This document shows positions 33,621-46,275 of a stretch of 64,000 bases of DNA, piece by piece (positions within the stretch are counted from its first letter, which is position 1; each line of letters opens with the position of its first letter). The notes under the pieces were generated by a model. That model was not told the DNA's origin, ran no database searches, and saw only the letters and a program-made list of their open reading frames with translations. The position numbers were made by a program, and so were the translations under genes. The stretch is from Eumeta japonica (Eukaryota > Arthropoda > Insecta > Lepidoptera > Psychidae), in the NCBI GenBank assembly GCA_005406025.1, contig BGZK01001427.1, positions 62,001 to 126,000 on the forward strand, in the 5' to 3' direction.

Positions 33621-34633
33621 TTCTCCATATATTATTTTCTTTTATCACATTAACACTGATTTTTGTATACATTGTTAAACCCTAAGTATTAGTTTATATT
33701 TATTAAATAAATTAAATATATGTATTTAACATATACGTAACTTAAAAAAAATGTTTTCATATTTTTTACTTATTATTTAAAAACTAATTAACAGCACCAT
33801 CGCGATTCACAGAAAACGCAGAAGCTTATAAATATATAAACAAATTCAAATAATTAATTAAAACAATGTAATATACATTTTTTAATTATTGTATTTAGTT
33901 TATTTATATTGATTGCCCCGCCGTCCTATGCATACGGCCCTGATACCCGGTTCGCGTGCTGCGCTCGCTCACGAAAGCTTTTCTAGAATAACTCAGCCAT
34001 TTCATTAGCACCCATAATACAACACCACAGTGGACCAAACAATGGGAAACGCGTACAGTCGTACGCATACAAATCTTATTTTTGTATAGAAACATAATGC
34101 TTTCGATTGCTTTTGTGTTTTCGTAGATATACTTTGGGAAATGCAAACAAATAAATATCCGACACGACACACGGCATCCGGAATGGCGATTTTTAAATAG
34201 ACGCCCTAATTCGTAGAATGGATAATCTATCTAAAGTAATTTTGTTGACTATTTGGCAGCCGTGTTATTATAATGAGAAAAACTGATAAAAATGTAACAG
34301 TAATAAAGTTAGTGATGCCTAACAACCCTATTCTTATAAAGTTCTTCATTTGTCTAAGATCAAATTTTCCGTAAACTTTAAAACTTTGGTCGGCCCTCAC
34401 CTAGGGAGTTATGGGTCATTTACAAACTTAGTTGAGACTTTTACTACAAACATTTTTGAATGACATCTCGTTTCGCCCTCAAAAAGGTCTCAGAAAGTAC
34501 ACGGCTCAGGTTAATATATTAAGCAAACACATTTTCTAGTGCTTCGTCAAAGAATCGGCAAAATGAGAGTTGGAATTACAAACCGAGGGTTACTTACCGC
34601 CACACAATATATACCGCAATCATAGACCACACT
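33621..34633. other. Unassigned intergenic DNA
   Basis: AT-rich, with a GC-richer patch near 33915-34060. No gene recognised. Confidence 0.4.
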
Positions 34634-34684
34634 GTTCTATTTTTTTTTTGTAAATGCGAAAAGACAGTATTTACCAATTCGTTT
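34634..34684 (+). repeat. ~48 bp direct repeat left of the Jockey element
   Basis: TTCTATTTTTTTTTTGTAAATG, shortened here, then GACAGTATTTACCAATTCG. A close copy is at 38130-38177, on the other side of the element. Confidence 0.55.
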
Positions 34685-35125
34685 ATAAACTACATGTTAC
34701 GGACAGCCGCGCTCTTAGTGTTTAATTGGATGATATATATTATTTTGTTTTATACGATCGGCCTTAGGTTAAGAATTGTTTTTAGTTTTATCGCATATTT
34801 GTGTGTGTTTTTATTAAATAATTTGAATTTTCGTGTTTTATTACCCGGGTACGGATTAGTTGTTAGAAATTATATATTGTTAGCCTGTTTTCGTATATTT
34901 TTTGTGTTTAGTGTTTTTTTTTAATTTTATTGTGTGTAACTATGTTTTTGTCGTTTTTAATTGTAAATACAAATTCACTGTGAGAAATTGTGCCTTGGCT
35001 ACTAATCAGAGGCAGAGAACCGCGACAGTCGTTGCGGTACAACCGCGAATCGGTGTTCCGAGTGTATGTGGCGCTCATGTGTGTAAAATGCAAAGTGCAT
35101 GGCCGCAGCCCCTCAATAAAAATGT

Positions 35126-35875
35126 ATGCAACTCATATGTGTAGGCGGATGTGCCATCTATAAATTTCAGCATCAGCAGCTTAAACAGTGTACAAAGGAA
35201 TACGGAATCGACATTGTTCTGGTTCAGGAAACATTCCTGAAACCAATTAGGCCCAAATCCTGTGCTCTAGCAGGATATGTACAGCTACTTACGGACAGAA
35301 CTTATGCTCCGCTAGGTGGTACCGCTATTTATTACAAACGTTCTCTTCACTGCTGTCCAATCGATTTATCTAATTTCACTAACATAGGGACGACAGGATG
35401 TAGACTTGCCATGACAGAGCACGGTACACTTGTCATAGTCTCGATCTATTTATCGTCCTCTAAATCATTGCTTAGGAGCAACTTAGAAGCCCTCCTTGCC
35501 TTAGGGGATCCCATCATCCTTTTTGGTGATTTTAACTGCAAAAGTAGGAATTGGGGATGTGTAGTTCCTAATACAAATGGTACAACATTAAATAAATTAT
35601 CAAAAAAAAAAAAATTCAATATTATCACGCCCCTCACACCGACTCACTATCCAGATGATTTAACATCTAGACCTTCTATCCTTGATCTAGCTATTACCAA
35701 GGAGGTCTCCCTTAATGTGAACTGTATAGATCCATTACATTGCCTCGTTTTAGATCACCGTCCCGTTTTTTTAAGAATGGGTCCTCCCGTCGGCGGGTTC
35801 CCCAAGCCCAAGATTAAAATAAATGACTGGAAAAGAGTGTCGACCGCGCTTGAGAAAGTCGACACTCTCACTTAA
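35126..35875 (+). pseudogene. Jockey apurinic-like endonuclease domain
   Basis: An open frame of 249 codons with IDIVLVQETFLKP (catalytic Glu), GGTAIYYKR, IILFGDFNCKSRNWGC (Asp/Asn pair) and LDHRPVF (the SDH box read as LDH). These residues define the exonuclease-endonuclease-phosphatase fold that nicks target DNA. The start is poorly defined because the upstream part is frame-shifted. The frame closes by a stop before the RT. The long A-run (35600-35610) encodes a Lys stretch and is a likely slippage site. Confidence 0.82.
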
Positions 35876-36446
35876 ATAATATCCCTGACGTCATAGAAAC
35901 GATGGACGAAATTGACACAGCTATAAGGGCTCTCACAAACCATATCAAAAAGGTGGTCAAGAGGTGTTCACCGGAGGTTCCTGCGTCTGTAGACCGTCGG
36001 AATTTGCCTGCGGACGCTCTTGATTTGCTGAGGGCAAAGAACGCAGCTCTGCGTCATGCGTACGCATATCCTAGTAGAGGAAATCTCGCACGTCTTTGAA
36101 GAGCCTTCGCTCTGGAGCGAGGGCTCTTCAAAGACATGCGAGATCCCTCATGATGGAAGTAAAAAACGAGTAATGGAGCAACCTCATGCAAGACGTCATT
36201 CCATCCCTTCTGGAAATTAACCAAGGCTCTAAAGTCGGAAAGGTATCTCCCCATTCCACCCCTAAAAAACCCCGATAGCTCCCTCGCGGTTGATGATTTA
36301 GAAAAAGCAGAATGCTTAGTGGATATCTTAGAGCTCCAATGCTCTCATACATTACCACCCAACGATAGCCATCATATCACACGCATCGAAGAAGATTCGT
36401 CATAAAACCTCCCTCAAACCCCGAGACGACCTACCCTCTGTTCCTT

Positions 36447-37376
36447 TTGACGAAGTTAAAAAATAAAGCTATCAAATGCTTTCCTCTTACTCTCCTGTCA
36501 CTTTTGGTCGCGATCTTTAATGAGTGCCTTAAGAAATTTTACTTCCCTCTCGTATGCAAGGAAGCCGAGGTAATCGGCATCTCTAAAGCTGGGAAATCGC
36601 GCGACCTCCCAGCCAACTATAGACCTATCAGCTTGCTGAGCGATCTTGGCAAAATTACGAAAAAATTCTTAAGACTCATTTAAGCGAGCATCTATTCGGC
36701 TAAGGCCTAGATTATAAATGAACAGTTTGGGTTTCGTCCCAACCACTCTTGTCCCCAACAAACCATCCGCTTAGGTTCCCAACAATACATTACGGAGGCT
36801 TTTAAAACCAAGAAAAGGAGCGTAGTGGTCTTGTTCGATGTGGCCAAGGCCTTTGATAGAGTTTGGCACGTAGGTCTTACTTACAAGCTGTACCTTCTGG
36901 AAGTCCCAGATCGTCTCATTCATGCTACAAATCATTACCTAACTAACAGACATTTCATGCTCAAACATAAAAATACTCACTCTTCCAGAAGACTCATAAG
37001 AGCGGGAGTTCCTAAAGGCTCCACGCTCCCTCCCTTTCTGTACTCTGCGTACACAAACGATATACGACGACCGTCGGCAGGCGTCCAGCTCGCTTTGTTC
37101 ACCGACGACACCGCCCTTTATCTACGCGGCCAAATAGAACGCAGCATCTTCCCTCACCTCCAGAAGGCCATCGATGAGCTGATTCGATGGTTCCAAACCT
37201 GGAGGATCGAGGTAAACCCCGGAAAATCGGCGACCATTTCTTTTATATATAGAAAAGGTAGGAGCTCAGTATTTGTCAGATCAACCACCAACGCACAATG
37301 GTGCGTCAAAAATTCAGTCCTGCATAGGGACATAGATCTTCCTTCAATAACTAAATATATGAAGGACGCATCCTAA
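36447..37376 (+). pseudogene. Jockey reverse transcriptase (broken, internal deletion)
   Basis: First piece: KEAEVIGISKAGKSRDLPAN and YRPISLLSDLGKI near 36565-36650, then a stop. Second piece from 36825: VLFDVAKAFDRVWHVGL, GVPKGSTLPPFLYSAYTNDI and the catalytic box ALFTDDTALYL near 37095, then WRIEVNPGKSATI. After GRSSVF the sequence jumps to NSVLHRDIDLPSI, which belongs near the C terminus, so the thumb region is deleted. A further frame change leads into HFICRPRNI and VERLIEIN near 37460-37550. Confidence 0.82.
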
Positions 37377-38129
37377 TGTTTATTCTCTATCGCGGAGTCC
37401 CACTCGAACCCCTTTCTTTCTGCAACTGCTTCTTATGAGGCGCTGCCTCCTTATCATTTCATTTGTAGGCCACGAAATATTATCTCACATCCGTCTGACT
37501 ATTTCATAGTAGAAGTTGAAAGACTCATAGAAATTAATAAACAAAATGATAATTAAATAGTCACTAGATATGTGTCCCTTTGTAATTAAGACCTAGTCAT
37601 CTAGGTCATATCCCCTAAGCTCTGGACTGCTCCCACGTTTGGATGTCAAATGGTCCCGACCTGTGTTGGTATCCCAGAGACTTCCTGTGCCGAGAGGATC
37701 CCCTTAAAGGATACTCCACAAAACAAGTCACGCGCCGTCAACACCCTCGTGTGTAGTCCTGCCGCGTCAGTTGAAGCGCTGAATAAATTCCCAGCTAACA
37801 GCATCACCGCACCAGCAATGTTTTTTTCAGGGAGACTTTTTTAGTGGGTTTCAGCTCCACACTACAAGCGTGTATGGGCGCGCGGGCGTTCGTTATGCAT
37901 TTTTCACCTCCTCCTCGTCGCAAGAGAAAAAAAAAAACATCCGTCATAGTTGTACTCCGACCGCCACATATTAAGCTCGGCTTCTATAAAGAAGCTTGAT
38001 CGTCTGAAAACGCTGTCCATCATTTTGTCCACCACACCGCAAGAAATCCGTTCTCCGAAGCTACGTATGAAAGAAAATCCGAAGTACGAGCTTACGCGGC
38101 TATAGCTGAAATCGCCGTTACATTACGGT

Positions 38130-38177
38130 ATTCTATTTTTTGTAAATTCGTAAACACAGTATTTACCAATTTGTGTT
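38130..38177 (+). repeat. ~48 bp direct repeat right of the Jockey element
   Basis: TTCTATTTTTTGTAAATTCG, then ACACAGTATTTACCAATTTG. About 85% like 34634-34684 by eye. It lies about 290 bp beyond the apparent Jockey 3' end, with unassigned GC-richer DNA between. Confidence 0.55.
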
Positions 38178-38216
38178 ATTCTTCATTTATTTCGGGATAT
38201 TTAGCGTAAGCCCTAC

Positions 38217-38985
38217 TGACATTTGCCTGATTTTAGGGTTCCGGGCCAAAATGGCAAAAACGGAACCTTTATAGTTTCGTCATGTCCGTCCGTCCGTATG
38301 TTATAGGCATTTCATTCAAAATTTACAAGACGTATATAGATTTATATATTGTCTTGTATATGCCGCTATTTAGTTTTGTAGTTAAATAACAAAAATAAAT
38401 ATTTCTAGGAGGGGCACTCCATATATGTAACACAAGCTGAAAATATTTTTTTTCAGAAAATATCAACGTGTGGCACATGTTTCGATAGTTCTATTAAAAC
38501 CACTTTAAGGTTTCTAAGCATTTTTTCTGATTACGTGAATAATTTCGGAAACAATAGCATCGAAATAGCAGAAATTGTGTGCCCCCTTTATTTTTCAAAC
38601 CGTATGACCACAAAACATAAAAAACAAAGGTGACGCTTAATTTATTAAGCTTACTTTCAAGGAAAATTTTTTTGAAGATCGTTGGCTACATTGTTATTGC
38701 CGAAAACTGCGCTTCACAACAAAAGGACGTAAGTACCATGAAAATACGCTCTTTTGCTGGTGGACTTTGATTTACAGTAGTTTAATAGTAATAGTCGACA
38801 TACCTACTTGTTTTCCTAGTTATAGACGACTAAAGTGCTTAAAAGTATTCTATGAGGGAAAAATGGAAAACGTATATCAATGTAATTTTTTCATCTGTAG
38901 TGCATTTCCTTGTTATAATGGCTTCAGAACCCTATAATGAACCTGGTCTGATATGCTCTTGGCCAGTATTTTGCTATATAATATA
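38217..38985 (+). repeat. Dispersed 'CGGAACC ... CTTGGCC' repeat, copy 1
   Basis: It begins with a foldable CGGGCCAAAATGGC and AAAACGGAACC, a TCCGTCCGTCCGTATG run, then ATTTCTAGGAGGGGCACTCC, TCTGATTACGTGAATAATTT, ACAACAAAAGGACG and an end near CTCTTGGCCAGTATTTT. The same order occurs at 57811-58560. The ends match a very common lepidopteran repeat whose consensus ends CTTGGCCGGTTTTT. Small open frames inside are not genes. Confidence 0.7.
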
Positions 38986-40874
38986 CCTATTGTTTTACTT
39001 TAGAGTTAGTACTGTAACAAATCTGATGTAATGTATTTTTAGTATCACCATTTTTATGATAGATCACGAACAAAAAAAAAAGCAACATTAGACAAACTTT
39101 TTTTTAATGGAGACCTCTTTTTAATTTTTATTATACTTCTTTTAAAAATTATTAGTCATTACACCTGCTGTAATAAGGAACATTTTATGAAAATTTTGAC
39201 TGGTTGCTTATTACATTTCAAAAGATAAAGAGCTGTTTAGCGTAAGATGGATGAAAAAACGTGGGCGAAGGATCCCAATGGCAGACTTTAGTCTAAAAGT
39301 TTCGTTGCTATACTACTAAAGGCTCGATCGTATATCGACTATGCCTATATATTTATGTATTTTAGAACTGATATTTTACAAGAAAAATTTTCAATTAATT
39401 TATATTTAAATTTGATATAAGATTTAGTTCTTTTTTTTAATGTGTCCCCTCGTATTGGATTGCACATAGCGTGTGATAAATTATTAAATTGAGATTTTAA
39501 ATTTCTAATAGTACCATTTTAAATGGAGATCTATCTCTATGAAACCTCTGAAACATCCTGAAAAGCGACCGTTTTTTTAAGCGAACTTTGCAAAAATGCA
39601 AATCTCAACAGTCTTTCTTAAAGAACTCAAGCAAAAAGGTGGATCCTTTTTGTTTTACGTCGCGACTTCAAAATCCAATCTCAAGACAAACGCCCTCCTC
39701 CGAGATGTTTACTCTATGGATTGAATAAGATTCAATTAGTAGCGCAACTTCAATTCATTATATATATGTATATTTTTTTATAGAAAAAAAGATCCCCGAT
39801 TTTACGATGGAAATGGGGAATATTTAATTCGACTCGAGCACTAGCACAGGTTTGATTTTCGGTTACCTCATCTTAATAGTCGCTTTAATTTTCCTGTTAT
39901 TTTGTTTGCATTTACACTCGTCTACCTTTCCCTCTCCAAACAGAATAAAATTTTAATCGTTTTTTGTTTGTCACAATTCATTGATTATTCAATTTCATGG
40001 AATGCCATTCGGAAAAGCACTAGTTTAAATTAATATGCAGTATTTACATAAACAGCACGAAATATATGTACACAATTTTTTTTATTTTAATAATAAATTT
40101 AAAATAACGTGTACCAAATTCAATAAAATCAATAACACTAATTTCACTAGAAACACAAATAATAAAACATAATACCAGATCTAATGGCTGAAGAATATTT
40201 TTAGTTATATTTTTTTATAAATCTCTACTGTTAGTAAAAGCATAGAAATTAACCCCTACAGATGATTTCCTAAATTATTCTTCTATTTTGGTTCTATAAA
40301 AAGCTTTATCGTTAACTAATACAAAATGAAAGAACAACATTAAACTAAATAAATTTAAAAGTCAAATTTACGTTTTTTAAATTAATTGATTTTGTTTCAT
40401 CTTAATATCGTTGATGCGCTCATTATTGTGCTATAAATTGTTGTAATATGACTTTCAATGAACGATTCTTCACCCAATTCAAGTTGTAATATGGGATACA
40501 AGCGCTTGAACATAGAACAAAGTTATCATATTTTTCCCTGGCCTCGTGATAGCTAGATTTTGTAAAAAACCTTGTAAAACGATTAAATAGTCAATGACAC
40601 ACGCTTAATTTAACTATATAATTTTTTATTCACAACTGTAACCTAAGAGTGGCCTAAATGATTTTTTTATTCAGTCTTACAATATTAGCTCCATAATTAA
40701 TTTGTAATAAATTAATTTATAAATAAAGGGCAATATGTGTTCCTTATGAACTCCAATACGGCTAGACCGATTTTAATTACATTTTCAAAAAATCTTCTGA
40801 TTAGTCCAGCGGGTGAGCCTATGAAGTTTGTACGCGATTGGATAAGCAGAATTATTTCTTATTTTTATAGTATT
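38986..40874. other. Unassigned AT-rich DNA
   Basis: Nothing recognised over about 1.9 kb beyond poly-A/T runs. Confidence 0.45.
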
Positions 40875-41195
40875 TTCGAGGGGCAAACGAGAATATGAGC
40901 CACCAGAATATAGTGATCACCGTTGCCCATGAACACTTGCCACTTCGAAAAAGTAACCGATGCGTCGCCGAACTCTTGGGTAGGAATATAGATTCGCAAT
41001 AGGATATCTGATGGAGGAAGGAGTGGAGAAGAAAGGCGCCTGTGGAGGTAGGTTATGGGGTGAAGGACGGCGAATGGGTCGCCGAAACTCACACTCACTG
41101 GACGAAACGAAACATCTAAAACTGTTATTTCACGCCTATATTCTGTAAGAATGGGCTCATTTACGTACTGCATCTAAGTTGACTACAGAATGGCT
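40875..41195 (+). repeat. Dispersed repeat ('CGCATGGACACTCG' family), copy 2
   Basis: CGAGGGGCAAACGAGAATATG, shortened, then CACCGTTGCCCATGAACACT, GAATGGGTCGCCGAAACTC and CACTCACTGGACGAAACG. More diverged than copy 1. The open frame on the opposite strand is an accident of the repeat. Confidence 0.55.
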
Positions 41196-43227
41196 TTACC
41201 ACAATAAATTGCAATTTCGTGTGATATTTTCCTTAAAAGTTAAAACATTTTTTTTTTTGGTAAGGCACTGTACTTATAGATATCTGTTAAAACTTCGTCA
41301 CATAACCGCTCCTATTCATCCACCAGAAGTCATCTGGTTATGATACTTACTGCTACCCGTGCAGAGACGGGGGCGGATCGCTAGTATACTCATAAAACAA
41401 TTAACAAAAGTAGAAATTGCGCTATGTTTAATATTATACGAAATAACGTTAAATGAACTGCCTTGTAATAACTTCAAATGATCCTCCCAGATATCTAAAA
41501 TGCGGTTATGTTCATACGCGGAACTAATTAAATTTCGTTCAGGTTAATATCTGGGCTCACTCGAATTTTCTCTGCAATAGAAACGGAACCGCAATGCTGA
41601 CGGTCCCATGTACATAACGGTACAGATAGCATAAAAAGTCATTTGAAACATTGGAAATATTATAAGTTATGTATCTTTTAACGGCAAGTGAAACGCGAAT
41701 ATTTTAAATGAACTAAATAGCTAAATCTGTATCAATAAATAGCTTGTATTTAATTATTATAATTAAATAATTCAAATTAGCTTCTTTAAGTTTTTCATGT
41801 TCACACATCTATTCGGTTGTACTGTATTCTGTAGTCTGTACTGTACTCTATATTGAAATTCACCTAAAACGGTAAACTTTTGTTGGTGCTCGATAAGATC
41901 CCCTCTTTGCTTTTCTGTAGATAACTCACAACTCTGCCAGAAAACCAAATTTGAGAAGTGCTCCTTATCCCATGGAAATACGCTTAATCTTTATTTGATT
42001 CTTTAAAGTAAGCTACGTGATATACATCGAAGAGGTTTCAGTTCTTGGTCTTTTTCTGTGAGTGAAGGAAACTGAACTTATCACATTTGCATTAAAATGT
42101 TATAATCTATTTTTCGTAGCATATGAACCGTTATTTTAATATATTTGTATTTTATCTTCATGCGATATTCAGTAAAATAGTTTGATTTGTATTTTATATT
42201 TCATTTTATTATGTAATTATCCAAATATTCTGATTATTATTTTATTTTGCTGCAAATATTTTTTAACGCTTCTACTCAAGTCTAGTTGAAAGCCAAAAAC
42301 ATTTTTATTAAAAAAAGCTTAAGAAAAATTCTTAGTGAAAGTTTAATTTTTTTGACGTCGTTACTTGAGGTGTACGTATATTCGAGGGCAGGTAGGTAAC
42401 CTTTGGTCGACCCGGTAAATATATCTACTTATCACTTGCCGGCCGAAAGGAACTTTGTTATATATTTGTTTTGCCCCCAGTTTTACTCGCTTAGACATAA
42501 ATGAAATATTTACACTTTTAATAGATCGTCCATTGATTCTGAACGAAGGCTCGGTACCTCTCTCGTTCCGTATGTCGACTCGATTTCGATATCGACTCCA
42601 ATTCGACTCTGATCCTATAACGGTTTTAATCCCAGTGACAGTCCCATTCCCAATGAAAACATCATTAAGTTTCCATCATTTCTGGGTGGTGCCTCGTTAA
42701 TATTTCAAGACTATACTTTTACCACATAATCGTAGAACTATATCTATTACTTCTCAGCCCAATATCATTTACAACGTTTTTTTTTTAACAGTTGAAACCT
42801 TAAATGTGTTTAACACATCAGTGGCTGTGTATTGAATGGGGACAATATAGCCCTTTCCGATGATCAGTCTCCCTACGTTTACTTGCCTATCTAGTAAATT
42901 CCATAAACAACAGGGAAAATAAACAATACGTATTAAATTCTTTAATAAAAAATTATTATTTTTTAACTAGTAGGACTTACCGCAATTTTACTATTTGGAG
43001 TGGCTGTTTTTAAAAAATACGAAACACTTGTACATGGTACATAGTATAGCTTAATTTGGTTAGTACTCTTCGAAAGTTAAAAAATCTAACGATTTTACAA
43101 TTTTGTTAGCACAAACTCGTAACCACAGATTTTCAACAATATACGAGTTGCTTTTAGGGTATTTCTTAGGCAAACAGATTCTGTACACAATCAAACAGCA
43201 ACTACACCGACCCTTAATTTTTCATAC
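41196..43227. other. Mostly unassigned; one RTE/SINE-type 3' tail
   Basis: GTGCAGAGACGGGGGCGGAT and CGCTAGTATACTC near 41358-41395 resemble the common lepidopteran 'cggggcggatcgctagtat' tail of short LINE/SINE copies. The rest is AT-rich and unassigned. Confidence 0.4.
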
Positions 43228-43542
43228 TTGTTAGTTACCCGGATATTATTTTTTCGCATCTCAATAGTCCCTGAAGGGTACGAGATAGTGTTCTTGTTTA
43301 AGGAGGAGCAACTTCCTTTTGCAAAAGGCATCATAACGATGACGCCGCCGGCGGCGATATACACAGAGAAATCAACAAATCACACATGGCCGGTTACGTC
43401 GTGCTATCTTTGCGCTTTTTTATTATATTTAATTTTAGCTTTCTTGCTATCGTCTTTCGCGTTTTCAATACTAACAGGAAATAGGTGTAAGTTATATTTT
43501 TTGTTGAACAAAGATTTTACAAGTGTTAAATACGGCGCGTAA
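43228..43542 (+). other. 104-codon open frame of unknown meaning
   Basis: A frame with one strongly hydrophobic segment (CAFLLYLILAFLLSSFAFSI, a possible membrane helix at residues ~62-82). No known family, no clear signal for a start, and it runs through a perfect CGCCGCCGGCGGCG palindrome (43343-43356). It ends in a GGCGCGTAATAGAAATTTTA word like that in the repeat at 17626. I lean towards non-coding. Confidence 0.2.
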
Positions 43543-43959
43543 TAGAAATTTTACACCTGCATGATACACCTATGTACTTTTATTTTATGAATGGTAAAAT
43601 AGTGAACGCCATAACAGCTCAAAACCAGCCGAGAACGCTGCGGGCTTAAAACCGCCGGGCAACGCTCAAGTGAACGCGAAATTCTGTAAACTATACCCTT
43701 TCGGATATCTTTTTTTTTCACAAACACTCCACAAACATAAAATATTTGATGTGGCAATTCATGTCGTGGTCGACATATTGGAACGCGCCATGTTTAATAT
43801 TAAAACGGTTGTTACGTTTTTAAATTTTGTAATAGCATGTGGAATGTACAAAATAGTGTTTGAACCAAACTTTTATAGCATGTATGTACTTTTGTATTCG
43901 ATGCTACCATATGGTGATTTTTTTACTAAGGTAGGTAAATTGTACTTGATAATTTAATT

Positions 43960-44130
43960 TGTTTTGTTATCATCACGCCACCCGGTGGCGGGAGTGGCGC
44001 CGTGCGTCGGTTTGCGCCGTCATTATCGCGCCCGCGGTTGTCGTCATGCGCTAGCGTACGATACAGTATAACGTACTTAATCCGCCTCTGTGAAGTTAGT
44101 CACGAAAGCGTCGCAATGGCGTAAAATAGC
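43960..44130. promoter_or_regulatory. GC-rich island, candidate regulatory DNA
   Basis: CGCCACC/GGTGGCG hairpin at 43976-43990 and many CpG words (CGCCGTGCGTCGGTTTGCG) in AT-rich surroundings. No exon defended. Confidence 0.25.
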
Positions 44131-45245
44131 GTCGAGGGGTGGGGAAGGAAGGGTCGAGGAGTGCTGAACCTGCGCATTGCATCATTCGCAGGCAATTCAG
44201 AGAGGCAGAGTTACATGCATTGTACTGTACTAGATATTTGTAAATATTGAAACGAAAAGACACGTAATTAAAACTATGTATACGTAATACGTACATTTGT
44301 TCTACTCATCATTTATAATTCAATTTCATAAAAAATGTACGAAAGTTGCATACAGTTTTTATGTAGCAACTTTAATTAGGATTAGAATTCACAATCATTC
44401 TATTCCATTGTCTGGTCTTCCATAAAATAAAAAATTGTCCTTTGTCTATAGCCTTAGACATCCGTTTTTCTGAATGACATACTATCCCTATTATCAATGA
44501 ATACATGAGTACCCGAAAAGTTTTGCGACACTACATAATATACAAGTTATTATATTTCACTAGATATTTTCGAAAAACTGTTTATAGGCGTCTATACTAC
44601 AGTTTCAAAATATAAACCTCACTTAAAGCGTATTTTTGAATTCACATCAAACATGCGTTCAATTCATTTCAACCGCGTTCTCACTTTTTAAATTTTATTT
44701 GTTAAAATTATACTTAAAAAACTTTAATGTTTTCACGCCATTTTCGGCGATAAAATTACCATTGAACATAACTAGAGCTTATAAAACGTGTTTTGTAATT
44801 TACATCAAAACTTTAAGTAGACTGATGAAGGCATCCGGCCAGTGTTTTAGCGATTTCATAAAGCAATCTAAGTTTATTAAAAAGTGACCGGCCGTTTAAG
44901 CCTCCTGAACAAGAAGAGAGTCAACAATTTAATCTTCCATGAAAATGAAACTTATTTCTCAAAGTCTCAGAAAACTACTTTCAGAAGCGAAAGCTCGCTT
45001 CGAAACTCTGTGTAGACGTTTGATTGAAATTTAATTATCTAGTAATCTATGTTTTAGTTTGTCTCAACTATGTACTGACTTCGTTAAAACAAAACTATAT
45101 GGACGATAACAAACTCAGCATAAATGACATTGACGATTTTGTGTTACACATACATAGATACAAGTACAAATATGAAACTTTTGTTGAAATAAAATATTTA
45201 AATATTTGCACTTTGCCAACAGACGCAAATTTGTTGTCGAGTAGA
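44131..45245. other. Unassigned AT-rich DNA
   Basis: Nothing recognised. Confidence 0.4.
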
Positions 45246-45350
45246 GGCTTATAAATCTAATGGCGAACGCGCAGTGAGAACGCTGCAGCGCGGCGCTTAC
45301 TCGACACGGGAAGTATATGGAGCTGCTAACACCCATCCGCCCCCACTCAA
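45246..45350 (+). promoter_or_regulatory. Candidate TATA promoter with GC-rich downstream DNA
   Basis: GGCTTATAAATCTAATGG at 45246 is followed about 25 bases on by GCGCAGTGAGAACG, then a GC-rich stretch. Spacing suits a TATA/initiator pair, but no recognisable exon follows. Confidence 0.25.
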
Positions 45351-46204
45351 ACGTACGTGGAAAGTTTGTGTCTTTTTTGAAAAGAAAACCTTGTTAATTG
45401 TGAACTCCGCGACTTTTTTAATATTAATTTTCGAAGATGAAAAAAATAGGAAATAGTATTTCATATATATAATATTATGTAAGGGCTTAAAATAATGGGG
45501 TTATTAATTTGAATATATTTCAAGTCTAGAAACAGTGTTACAAAGTTACACAATACTATTTCCCAAATATTAGACAGCATGTAATTGTAAACCCGAAAAG
45601 CGGTAAGTTGCGATGTGGTACCCTAACAGAAGGGCGTGTCTGTATAAGATATTGAAATACACTTACACGGCGTATTGTGGTCATATAGAAGTTGGACGGC
45701 GAGCCCTTCATCAGCGCCCGCGGCCTGGCTTTTGCGGACGGCTTAGAGGAGCTTTGTCATAAATGTAATAAGTGACCCATCAGCGCTTATCGACGAGGCT
45801 TAGCGGGTCGTAATTACTTTCGGCGTACACAATGCGAGCCCGACGCAGGAGTTATCGGATCGGAGCTTAGGAATACTTACAAAGCTTAAATGCACACATT
45901 TGTGACCTTAAAAATGGATGAAAGAAATTTATTACTTCCTGTTTGAGAATATTAAAAATATTCAATAATACAATAAAAACTGTTCACTTTGATGATGCTC
46001 ATTTTGAGTTCTGATGAATCAGAAGTGCGTGTGACTAGTTAGTGATGTCATACCGTTGTCAAATTTTCGATATTTATATTGGAAAGAAATTTCTTACGAC
46101 ACGACACACTGCGAGGAGCTACGCCGAAAATATAACGTTATATAAGCGTTAGCATGGTATAGGATATTTGAAATATAGCACAATTATTTTCGTCCAAGAA
46201 TATG
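45351..46204. other. Unassigned DNA with a GC-richer block
   Basis: 45685-45870 is GC-richer (GGCGAGCCCTTCATCAGCGC and CGACGAGGCTTAGCGGGTCG) than its surroundings. I see no gene in it. Confidence 0.35.
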
Positions 46205-46275
46205 ATTTAGCTCAGCTACAGCATTTTGTCGCACGCGCGGGAAGCTCGAGTTCGATTCTGTCGAAATTTTTTTTT
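46205..46275 (+). repeat. tRNA-like sequence, probably a SINE head or tRNA pseudogene
   Basis: TAGCTCAGCTA (A-box-like) at 46208, GAGTTCGATTC (B-box-like) at 46248, and a T-run at 46266, with normal pol III spacing. The acceptor and T stems do not pair well, so it is not a functional tRNA. Confidence 0.4.

Larger units (their letters stand above)
34985..37850 (+). mobile_element. Jockey-clade non-LTR retrotransposon, damaged
   Basis: The order on the + strand is a trace of ORF1 (a CVKC knuckle-like word near 35085), endonuclease (35126-35875), RT (36447-37376), C-terminal tail (to about 37555) and a GC-richer 3' UTR ending near the TTTAGTGGGTTTCAGCTCC word at about 37840. Frameshifts and an internal deletion after the RT palm make it inactive. 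The motif set fits the Jockey clade; I cannot name the family. Confidence 0.78.

Noticed and set aside
34634..38177. 48 bp direct repeats as a simple Jockey target-site duplication
   Set aside because: Too long, too diverged, and the right copy is ~290 bp past the apparent 3' end.
40865..41173. 102-codon open frame on the - strand
   Set aside because: Covers a dispersed repeat whose other copies at 30666, 51482 and 55768 have different frames, so it is not conserved as protein.
46205..46275. Functional tRNA gene
   Set aside because: Acceptor and T stems do not pair although A/B-box words are present.
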